DNA of 6,807 bases. Source: an uncultured Aquimarina sp. Lineage in GTDB: Bacteria; Bacteroidota; Bacteroidia; Flavobacteriales; Flavobacteriaceae. Both the position numbers and the translations under genes were made by a program. Numbering within the stretch: the stretch's first letter is position 1; every line of letters begins with the position of its first letter. The notes under the pieces are model-generated. The model made no database searches. It had not been told where the DNA came from and saw only the letters and a program-made list of their open reading frames with translations. Location of the stretch: contig CALGNG010000079.1 in the NCBI GenBank assembly GCA_937958735.1, positions 1-6,807 on the forward strand. The letters are read 5' to 3'. This document shows positions 1-5,858 of the stretch, piece after piece.

Positions 1-2
1 CT

Positions 3-47
3 TCATATAAAGATGTAAAAATTATAGTGGATCAAATTTATAAATAA
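3..47 (+). CDS. Possible C-terminal end of an upstream gene (partial)
   Basis: The third frame is open from the window edge to a TAA at 45-47 and reads SYKDVKIIVDQIYK. The other two forward frames hit stops within the first 18 bases. The lysine-rich, helix-forming tail would suit the end of a glycosyltransferase, which would fit the two genes that follow, but fifteen open codons in such AT-rich DNA can arise by chance. If real, the gene ends 87 bases before the next start. No function can be assigned. Confidence 0.3.
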   Translation, partial: SYKDVKIIVDQIYK

Positions 48-134
48 TCTTTTGATATAGTTATATAATTAGAGTGAAATAATTAATGTTTTTTTGAATT
101 TACCCTTATTTTTACATAGATTAAAATATTATAA

Positions 135-1127
135 ATGAAAAAGAAAATTATTTTTGGTTGTCCTTCATTATTTGGTATTTCTGATGCAATAGCTAAAAAT
201 TTAAATCATTGTGGATTTGAGGTTTTTGATATTTCCACTCCAGGGGTGAAAATGAATTTATTCGATAAGATGCGATTGTCTATTCAAAAAGATATATTTA
301 GGGATAAGAAAATTAAAAATAAATTATATATCAAATATAAATCGAAAGAAATTTTAGAAATAATTTCTCATTTTAAAAAAAATGAATTCGAATATTCATT
401 TTTAATAAGGTCAGATATCTATCCAGAAGATGTTATTGATAGAATTTTCGAAATATCAAAATATAATATAGGTTATCAATGGGATGGAGTAGATCGTTTT
501 CCTAATGTCTTAAATCTTATCCCGAAATTTGACAAATTTTTTGTTTTCGATGAAAAGGACTATTCAATATATAAGTCAAGGTTTCCCAATCTACATATTG
601 CAGATAATTTTTATATAGATTGTTTTTCGGGATTTAAAGAGAAATCAATTGATTTATTTTATGTAGCAGCATATACAAAAAACAGACTTATTGATTTACA
701 AATTATTTTGAGTAAAATCAAAGAAAATTCAAATTTAGAATTCTTTAAAATTTTTTTAGACATTAGAGGAAAAAAAATAAAACCTGTTAATCCTAATATA
801 CAGTACACTAAAAATTTACTATCATATGAAGAAAATTTAGAAATGGTAAGTAAATCTAAAGTGCTTTTAGATTTAAGAAGAGAAAATCATGATGGATTAT
901 CTTTAAGGTTTTTTGAAGCTTTGAAGTATAAATGTAAAATTATAACCAATAATAAAACTATTATAAATTATGATTTTTATAATTCCGCTAATATTTTTAT
1001 AGTCGGTATAGATCCATGGAAGCATTTAAATGCCTTTCTAAATACAGAATTTGTTTCTGTAGAAGATTCTATAATTAAGAAGTATTCATTTTCGTTTTGG
1101 ATTAAAGAAAAATTAGATATAAAATAA
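135..1127 (+). CDS. RfaS/CgeB-like glycosyltransferase, copy 1
   Basis: Likely a cytoplasmic glycosyltransferase of the type often annotated in Bacteroidota as RfaS-like lipopolysaccharide biosynthesis protein, with a GT-B-like fold. Visible marks are an N-terminal beta strand (KKIIFGCPSLFG, residues 3-14), IRSDIYPED (91-99), YQWDGVDRFP (114-123) followed by LIPKFDKFFVFDEKD, a central YVAAYTKNR strand and turn, and a C-terminal block LDLRRENHDGLSLRFFEAL (245-263) leading to IITNN and YDFYN (279-283). The FEAL-x-Y-x-C-K-IIT part resembles the E-A-x-x-x-G-x-P-V-I donor-site region of GT4-like enzymes. At 330 residues it has the usual length of this group. There is no signal peptide or membrane segment. 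The ATG has an A-rich leader and no Shine-Dalgarno, normal for the phylum. The gene is very AT-rich (9 G+C in bases 301-360). The family call rests on motif recognition; donor sugar and acceptor are unknown. It is paralogous to the next gene. Confidence 0.7.
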   Translation: MKKKIIFGCPSLFGISDAIAKNLNHCGFEVFDISTPGVKMNLFDKMRLSIQKDIFRDKKIKNKLYIKYKSKEILEIISHFKKNEFEYSFLIRSDIYPEDVIDRIFEISKYNIGYQWDGVDRFPNVLNLIPKFDKFFVFDEKDYSIYKSRFPNLHIADNFYIDCFSGFKEKSIDLFYVAAYTKNRLIDLQIILSKIKENSNLEFFKIFLDIRGKKIKPVNPNIQYTKNLLSYEENLEMVSKSKVLLDLRRENHDGLSLRFFEALKYKCKIITNNKTIINYDFYNSANIFIVGIDPWKHLNAFLNTEFVSVEDSIIKKYSFSFWIKEKLDIK

Positions 1128-1293
1128 TTTTCCTGTGGCTAGAATATGATTACTAAAGAATAATTAAATACAAATTTTAAAATTATATTTTTGTTATTAT
1201 AACCAATTAGAATTACTAGGGTCTTTTAGTTTTTTATAGCATTTGGTAGGATATTATTGACCTTTTTAAAATATTGAATTTATTATATAAATA
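1128..1293. other. AT-rich spacer between the two glycosyltransferase genes
   Basis: 166 bases with no open frame worth calling. It holds the palindrome AATTTTAAAATT (1173-1184), a TATTTTTG (1186-1193) resembling a -7 element, and the ten bases TTAAAATATT (1266-1275), which also occur just before copy 1 (121-130). The shared bases could be a remnant of the duplication or chance in AT-rich DNA. Confidence 0.6.
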
Positions 1294-2289
1294 ATGAAAA
1301 ATAAAGTGTTGTTGGCTATGACTAGAGATGGTCATATTTTTGAATGTATAAAGGATAATCTTAACTTTATGGGTAAGGATTGTGAACTACTTAATATTCC
1401 TATATCGATTAAAGATTTGAATAATAAATCCTTGGTTTTTAAATTGAAGTTATTTATTAAATTAAAAATACTTAAAAATAAAAAGTATGTTTTGAAATAT
1501 AATAAAGATTTTTACGAAGAAAATGTAATAAGCAAAATAAGAAAAGAAGGAAGTGATTACGAATCATGTTTAATGATTAGGCCAGATGTTTACACTGAAG
1601 GAACTGTAGATACCATAATAACTAATATAAAAAAAACATACGCGTATCAATGGGATGGACTTGATCGATTTCCTAAAGTATTAAAGTTAATACCTAAATT
1701 TGCTCATTTTTATATTTACGATAAAAATGATAAAGATAGATTTCCCAATACAAGTTTAATTACAAATTTTTATTTTGATTGTTATTTAGATAAAAATAAA
1801 AAGAATCCTACTTTTGATGTGTATTATATAGGATCTTTTGACGATAGAATAAATGATGTAATAGATGTTTGTACTCGATTAAATGAATTAAACCTAAAAT
1901 TAAAGATTTTAATATACTGTCGTAGAGAAAATAAAGGGAAGTTAAAAAAATATCCATTTATCACAGAAATTTATAATCAAATTACTTATTATCAAAATTT
2001 AGAAAATGTATTTGATAGTAAAATTATATTAGATTTTGGTCATAAAAGTACCCATACAGGATTGTCGTTAAGACCTTTTGAAGCCTTGGGTTATGGTAAA
2101 AAATTAATAACCACTAATAGAATAATTAAAGATTATGATTTTTATAATGAAAAAAATATCCTTTTAATTGATCAAGAGAAAAACAAAGAAAATTTAATTG
2201 ATTTTATTAATTCGGATTACGAGCCATTAAATAAAGATATATACGATAAACATAGTTTTTCGAGTTGGTTTAATACTATTTTTAATTAA
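1294..2289 (+). CDS. RfaS/CgeB-like glycosyltransferase, copy 2
   Basis: A 331-residue paralogue of the preceding gene, with the same order of motifs: IRPDVYTEG (95-103), YQWDGLDRFP (118-127), LIPKFAHFYIYDKND, RFPN, NFYFDC (158-163), a VYYIGSFDDR strand (176-185), LDFGHKSTHTGLSLRPFEAL (246-265), KKLITTN and YDFYN (281-285), and a final KHSFSSWF (319-326). This copy is closer than copy 1 to the consensus I know for the family, because it keeps the glycine in FEALGYGKKLITTN where copy 1 has FEALKYKCKIITNN. It probably transfers a sugar to a surface glycan or LPS intermediate on the cytoplasmic side; the substrate is unknown. The 166-base spacer before it has an AATTTTAAAATT palindrome (1173-1184) and one TATTTTTG (1186-1193) matching the flavobacterial -7 consensus TAnnTTTG, but with no clear -33 TTG, so separate transcription is possible but unproven. 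The start is an ATG after an A/T leader. Nearly all third positions are A or T. Confidence 0.72.
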   Translation: MKNKVLLAMTRDGHIFECIKDNLNFMGKDCELLNIPISIKDLNNKSLVFKLKLFIKLKILKNKKYVLKYNKDFYEENVISKIRKEGSDYESCLMIRPDVYTEGTVDTIITNIKKTYAYQWDGLDRFPKVLKLIPKFAHFYIYDKNDKDRFPNTSLITNFYFDCYLDKNKKNPTFDVYYIGSFDDRINDVIDVCTRLNELNLKLKILIYCRRENKGKLKKYPFITEIYNQITYYQNLENVFDSKIILDFGHKSTHTGLSLRPFEALGYGKKLITTNRIIKDYDFYNEKNILLIDQEKNKENLIDFINSDYEPLNKDIYDKHSFSSWFNTIFN

Positions 2290-2458
2290 GTTGTAGGATA
2301 ATTATTATAAAGAAATAATAGATCTAAGATTATTTTTATTGATTGTATATCGCTATTTAATTTTTTGTGTTAATAACTATAATATTTTTTTTTTTGATAA
2401 GAATGTTTCAAATATTAAAAATGTATATGTTTACTTATCATTTTTAAACTATTTTGTT
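2290..2458. other. AT-rich spacer before the DUF2807 gene
   Basis: 169 bases between the glycosyltransferase stop and the chosen GTG. It contains a weak A/T-only stem (2314-2319 with 2329-2334, nine-base loop) followed by T-rich sequence, and the T11 tract. No TAnnTTTG element was found. The part from 2339 is open in the DUF2807 frame but does not read like protein. Confidence 0.6.
2385..2395 (+). repeat. Run of eleven T in the spacer before the DUF2807 gene
   Basis: An uninterrupted T11 tract lies 63 bases before the GTG chosen as start of the next gene. It is the longest homopolymer I see in the window. In AT-rich DNA it may mean nothing, but its position in a leader would let slippage alter promoter spacing or transcript level. 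If the upstream TTG were the true start, the tract would fall inside the reading frame as part of an Ile-Phe-Phe-Phe stretch. Confidence 0.8.
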
Positions 2459-3322
2459 GTGAAAAAAATTATAATATTCCTCCTAGGATTAGTGCCGTTA
2501 GTGGCTCTTAGTCAATCAAAACAAGAAAAAATAAAAGGTAATAAGATTGTAGAATTAAAAACAATGCAATTAGAAGCCTTTACGAGTATCGAGGTGGAGA
2601 ACGATTTTAATGTAGAATTAGTGCTAAAAGAGTCGCCAAGCATCTTAATAGATGGAGATAGTAATTTGCACGAACATATAGATATAATAGTGCATAATGG
2701 TAAATTAAGAATAAGCACTAATAAAGCTTTTACAAGGTATAAACGACTTTTTTTAGAAGTAGGGGTAAGTGAAAAACTTTCTAGTGTAATTGTTAAAGGG
2801 AAATCTAAATTAACAACTAAAAACACCATAATTTCTGATAAGTTGAATGTAGAGACTTACGATAGTGGGCAGGTGAAATTAAATTTTAAAGCAGAAAATG
2901 CTTCTTTTTTTGCTAAGAATAAATCAGAAATTAAAGCAACAGGAGAAAGCAACATATTATCTGTAAACGTAAACGATTCTGCAGAGGTAGAAATGGAGGT
3001 GACTTGTGATAATTTTAGTGCTTCAGAAAATTTAAAAAGTGAACTAGCAATAAAGGGAAGTGCAACAAACAGTATTTACCAGATTACAGATAATAGCTTT
3101 TTAAACGCCGCAGAATTTATTACAGGAACGGTTTCTTTAACCGTTAATGGATCATCAGAAGCCTATGTACATGCCACAGATAAACTGGTATTAGAAGCAG
3201 CAGGAAAAACAACTACTAATTTGTTAGGAAATCCATTAATTAACTTAAAGGTATTTAAAGATGAAGCTAGTTTTCATAAAACAAACAAAGCACCTAGTGG
3301 TTTAAAGTCCTTATTTCAATAG
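2459..3322 (+). CDS. Exported DUF2807 'head GIN' domain protein
   Basis: Predicted exported protein of the DUF2807 family (Pfam 'putative auto-transporter adhesin, head GIN domain'), common and often present in several copies in Bacteroidota; its molecular role is not established. I start it at GTG 2459, which gives 287 residues beginning MKKIIIFLLGLVPLVALSQS: a lysine-rich n-region, a hydrophobic core and a signal peptidase I site ALS-Q at residues 18/19. No lipobox cysteine is present. The frame extends to a TTG at 2339, but the added 40 residues read as translated AT-rich spacer and would bury the signal peptide. The mature part opens with the typical FTSIEVENDFNVELVLKES followed by IDGDSNLHEHIDIIVHNGKLRIS, then short beta-strand repeats (DKLNVETYDSGQVKLNF, NILSVNVNDSAEVEMEV, DKLVLEAAGKTTTNLLG) as expected of a beta-helix-like fold. 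It probably resides in the periplasm or at the outer membrane. A terminator-like hairpin follows. Confidence 0.8.
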   Translation: MKKIIIFLLGLVPLVALSQSKQEKIKGNKIVELKTMQLEAFTSIEVENDFNVELVLKESPSILIDGDSNLHEHIDIIVHNGKLRISTNKAFTRYKRLFLEVGVSEKLSSVIVKGKSKLTTKNTIISDKLNVETYDSGQVKLNFKAENASFFAKNKSEIKATGESNILSVNVNDSAEVEMEVTCDNFSASENLKSELAIKGSATNSIYQITDNSFLNAAEFITGTVSLTVNGSSEAYVHATDKLVLEAAGKTTTNLLGNPLINLKVFKDEASFHKTNKAPSGLKSLFQ

Positions 3323-3397
3323 AAAAATTTAAGTATTATTTTGCTTGTTTATTAATTGCAAGAAGAATCCATTTAAAGCGACTAAAAGTTAGACTTG

Positions 3398-3435
3398 TTG
3401 ATTAGTATGTTAAAAACATTGAATAATCAATTTTT
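3398..3435 (+). terminator. Nested hairpin with T5 tail, likely transcription terminator
   Basis: TTGATTA (3398-3404) pairs with TAATCAA (3424-3430). Inside it ATGTT (3407-3411) pairs with AACAT (3415-3419) around an AAA loop. The two stems are separated by an asymmetric internal loop (GT against TGAA). Five T (3431-3435) follow directly. It sits 75 bases after the DUF2807 stop and 50 before the TPR start, where a terminator between two units would be expected. The stem is AT-rich, so it is weaker than classical rho-independent terminators. Confidence 0.5.
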
Positions 3436-3454
3436 AATCGTCATCTTTTTCTTG

Positions 3455-3464
3455 TAAATTTAGT
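3455..3464 (+). promoter_or_regulatory. Candidate -7 promoter element of the TPR gene
   Basis: TAAATTTAGT lies 20 bases before the TPR start and just downstream of the terminator-like hairpin. It matches the Bacteroidota -7 consensus TAnnTTTG in all but the last base. No TTG is seen at the expected -33 distance, so this is tentative. The same ten bases occur before the first DUF368 gene (4893-4902), which is the main reason for listing it. Confidence 0.25.
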
Positions 3465-3484
3465 AAACACAAATTTTCTAAAGT

Positions 3485-4879
3485 ATGCATTTAGGACACC
3501 ATGAATTTAATGATAATATTGCTTTAGAAAAATACGAAGCAATGCTCAAATCCGATCGAGTGCTTTTCTTCGATTCGGGAGAGTTTGAGTATATTATTCA
3601 TCATTACATAGATCATGGTATGATTCATAAAGCTAAAAAAGCCATAACTATGGGGCTTTCTCAGCATCCAGATGTAGTTTCGTTACGCTTGTTGGAGGTA
3701 GAAGTTCTCGTATTCGAAAATCAGTTGGAAAAAGCAGAGCAATTGCTTACAAAAATACAAGAAATTGATGCAGATAACGACGAAACAATGATACAGAAAG
3801 CTTCTATATTTTCTAAAAAAGGAAAACATAGAGAAGCGGTCAATCAACTAAAAAAAGCATTACACCTTACAGAAGATCCAGCAGATGTGCACGCTTTATT
3901 AGGAATGGAGTATTTGTTTACAGACGATTTTGAAAATGCAAAAGATCAATTTGAGAAGTGTTTAGAGTTGGATCCTTATGATTACTCTGCCTTATACAAT
4001 AGTATTAATTGCTATATCTATTTAGACGATACAGAAGGATCTATAGAGTTTTTAAATCGTTTTTTAGACAATAATCCGTATTGTGAGGTAGCTTGGCATC
4101 AATTAGGTTTACAATATTTAGATTTAAAGGATTATAATAAAGCCATTGCTTCTTTTGATTTTGCTATTATTAGCGACGATACTTTTGTAGGAGCTTATAT
4201 AGAAAAAGCTAAAGTGTTAGAAAAACTAAAGCGCTATAATGAAGCCATAGAGCTTTACACAATTACCTTATCTATAGACGATCCTACGGCCTATGCTTTA
4301 CTTAGAATTGGAAACTGCTACGAAAGGTTAGGGAAAAAAGAATTGGCCTTAAAAAACTATAATAAAGCGGTTACAGAAGACCCGTTATTAGATAAGGGGT
4401 GGTTAGCAATAACCGATTATTATAAAAGAGATAAAGAATATTTAAAAGCTCTCCAGTTTATAAATAAAGCTATAGATATAGATGCTGAAAACGAAAAATA
4501 CTGGAAAAAATATGCTAAAATTAATAACCTATTAGGTTTTTATGAAGAGTCCGAACGTGGATTTAGAAAATCAATAGAAGCAGGGGATGCCTCATTAGAA
4601 AATTGGTTAGACAGAGCAGATATGTTAAGAACATTAGGAGAACCAGATGCGGCCTTAGTATGTCTAGAACAAAGTTTAGAGTTTTATCCAGATAATGCAG
4701 AAATTTTATATAGGTTAGCGGGTGTATATTACGAGTTAAAATTTATAGATAAGGGAGAAAATTGTTTACACTCTGCCTTAAAAAAAGATTCTGAATACAG
4801 TATAATTTTAGAAGAGTTATTTCCTAATGTATATGAAAAAAAACAAGTGAAACAAATTTGTGCATCCTATAGTAAATAA
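3485..4879 (+). CDS. Cytoplasmic tetratricopeptide repeat (TPR) protein
   Basis: A 464-residue protein made almost wholly of TPR-type helix pairs, about ten to twelve repeats. Clear units include ADVHALLGMEYLFTDDFENAKDQF (133-156) followed by ECLELDP-like ends, AWHQLGLQYLDLKDYNKAIASF (203-224), AYIEKAKVLEKLKRYNEAIELY (237-258), ALLRIGNCYERLGKKELALKNY (271-292), GWLAITDYYKRDKEYLKALQFI (305-326) and ILYRLAGVYYELKFIDKGENCL (407-428). There is no signal peptide, membrane segment or enzymatic domain, so it should act in the cytoplasm as a scaffold or binding protein; partners are unknown. The start MHLGHHEFND and the near-C-terminal ILEELFPNVYE are hallmarks of a TPR protein I recognise as conserved in Flavobacteriaceae, which supports this ATG. 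The only odd part is the last dozen residues (KKQVKQICASYSK), which are not TPR-like. The DUF368 genes follow after 52 bases with no hairpin between, so read-through is plausible. Confidence 0.85.
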   Translation: MHLGHHEFNDNIALEKYEAMLKSDRVLFFDSGEFEYIIHHYIDHGMIHKAKKAITMGLSQHPDVVSLRLLEVEVLVFENQLEKAEQLLTKIQEIDADNDETMIQKASIFSKKGKHREAVNQLKKALHLTEDPADVHALLGMEYLFTDDFENAKDQFEKCLELDPYDYSALYNSINCYIYLDDTEGSIEFLNRFLDNNPYCEVAWHQLGLQYLDLKDYNKAIASFDFAIISDDTFVGAYIEKAKVLEKLKRYNEAIELYTITLSIDDPTAYALLRIGNCYERLGKKELALKNYNKAVTEDPLLDKGWLAITDYYKRDKEYLKALQFINKAIDIDAENEKYWKKYAKINNLLGFYEESERGFRKSIEAGDASLENWLDRADMLRTLGEPDAALVCLEQSLEFYPDNAEILYRLAGVYYELKFIDKGENCLHSALKKDSEYSIILEELFPNVYEKKQVKQICASYSK

Positions 4880-4902
4880 TTTTTTTCTCTTATAAATTTA
4901 GT

Positions 4903-4910
4903 TAGCTTTG
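4903..4910 (+). promoter_or_regulatory. Candidate -7 promoter element (TAGCTTTG) of the DUF368 pair
   Basis: TAGCTTTG matches the flavobacterial -7 consensus TAnnTTTG exactly and stands 21 bases before the ATG of the first DUF368 gene, giving a short leader. The expected -33 TTG is not present; the region about 20 bases upstream is a T-rich run (4881-4886). A second, imperfect element, TAAATTTAGT, lies just before it at 4893-4902. Either could serve, in addition to read-through from the TPR gene. Confidence 0.4.
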
Positions 4911-4931
4911 GACTAAACCAGAATCAGTTAG

Positions 4932-5858
4932 ATGGAGCGTACTTTAAAAAATTATTTCTTGTTACTTTTAAAAGGCATGGCCATGGGTGCAGCAGATGTT
5001 GTCCCTGGAGTATCGGGTGGTACCATAGCCTTGATATCGGGAATTTATCAAGAATTGATAGAAACTATATCTAACTTAAACTTTAGCCTAATTAAGACTT
5101 GGAAGCAAGAAGGTTTTAAAGCTTTTTGGAAAAAAGGGAATGCTAATTTTTTGTTAGCGATTGTTAGTGGGATTTTTATTAGTGCTTTAAGTATTATGAA
5201 CTTGATGCATTACCTTTTAGAACATCACCCTATTCAAATATGGTCTTTCTTTTTTGGTCTAGTTTTATCTAGTGTCTTTTTTGTAGGGAAACAAGTAGAG
5301 AAATGGTCTATCTATAATGGGATGTTTTTAATAATGAGTGCTTTCTTATCTTATTTTATAACTACATTAAGTACATCTAGTAGTTCTGATAATCTATTGT
5401 TTTTATTTTTATCTGGTGCTATAGCCATATGTGCTATGATACTTCCAGGAATATCGGGATCTTTTATATTGGTTTTATTAGGATCGTATGCCACTATAAG
5501 CACAGCAATTCATAATTTAGAAATTAAAAAATTAATTATCTTTATGTTGGGGTGTTTTGTAGGGTTGTTATCCTTTTCGAAATTATTAAAATGGCTTTTT
5601 ACAAAACATAGAAATGCGACACTAGCTATTTTAACAGGCTTTATTTTGGGATCTTTAAATAAAATATGGCCTTGGAAGCAAGTATTAGATTCCATACTAA
5701 TAAATGGTAAAAAACATATAATAAAAGAAGTTTCTATTTTACCGAAAAGTTATGAGGGAGAACCCTATATAATGTGGGCAATAATTTTTGCAATACTAGG
5801 ATTTCTTTTAATTTTTGGATTAGAAAAACTAGCCTCTAAAAACAATGCGCAAAATTAA
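4932..5858 (+). CDS. DUF368 membrane protein, probable undecaprenyl-phosphate translocase (copy 1)
   Basis: A 308-residue polytopic inner-membrane protein of the DUF368 family. Members of this family (PopT) have been reported to return undecaprenyl phosphate, the lipid carrier of cell-wall and surface-glycan precursors, to the cytoplasmic face. The canonical N-terminal motif GMAMGAADVVPGVSGGT is at 15-31. A second copy of the PG-x-SG element, MILPGISGSFILVLLGSY, is at 169-186. The two look like the paired halves of an internal repeat with re-entrant segments. GFILGSLNKIWPW (236-248) is the third family block. Hydrophobic segments are near 72-93, 101-119, 129-147, 154-190 (broken at PGISG), 199-221, 228-247 and 279-297, and the tail ends in Lys/Asn. 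The length is normal for the family. The ATG precedes the conserved block by the usual spacing. It overlaps the next gene by 14 bases, so the two are surely co-transcribed. The family call is firm; the transport role is by family only. Confidence 0.88.
   Translation: MERTLKNYFLLLLKGMAMGAADVVPGVSGGTIALISGIYQELIETISNLNFSLIKTWKQEGFKAFWKKGNANFLLAIVSGIFISALSIMNLMHYLLEHHPIQIWSFFFGLVLSSVFFVGKQVEKWSIYNGMFLIMSAFLSYFITTLSTSSSSDNLLFLFLSGAIAICAMILPGISGSFILVLLGSYATISTAIHNLEIKKLIIFMLGCFVGLLSFSKLLKWLFTKHRNATLAILTGFILGSLNKIWPWKQVLDSILINGKKHIIKEVSILPKSYEGEPYIMWAIIFAILGFLLIFGLEKLASKNNAQN

Noticed and set aside
41..54. AATCTTTTG-like string before glycosyltransferase copy 1 as a -7 promoter element
   Set aside because: TA and TTTG are not at the required two-base spacing; no good TAnnTTTG occurs in 48-134.
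1160..1193. Possible terminator after glycosyltransferase copy 1 (ATAATT at 1160-1165 against AATTAT at 1181-1186)
   Set aside because: The stem is six A/T pairs with a 15-base loop and ends without a proper T-run; indistinguishable from AT-rich background.
1257..1285. TTGACC followed 17 bases later by TTATTA before glycosyltransferase copy 2, resembling an E. coli sigma-70 promoter
   Set aside because: Bacteroidota primary sigma factors use TTG and TAnnTTTG rather than the E. coli elements, and such matches are expected by chance in this AT-rich spacer.
2314..2340. Possible terminator after glycosyltransferase copy 2 (AATAAT/ATTATT stem followed by T-rich sequence)
   Set aside because: Six A/T pairs with a nine-base loop are too weak to call; mentioned only in the spacer description.
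2403..2447. Short frame beginning ATG at 2403 upstream of the DUF2807 gene, reading MFQILKMYMFTYHF
   Set aside because: Only 14 codons, of AT-rich random character; no leader-peptide logic such as runs of one amino acid or attenuator stems.
2512..2829. Reverse-strand open frame of about 105 codons
   Set aside because: It lies wholly inside the DUF2807 gene, has no family resemblance, and the forward frame has a clear signal peptide and domain.
5510..5695. Reverse-strand open frame of about 61 codons
   Set aside because: It is antisense to conserved DUF368 sequence including the WPW block, with no features of its own.
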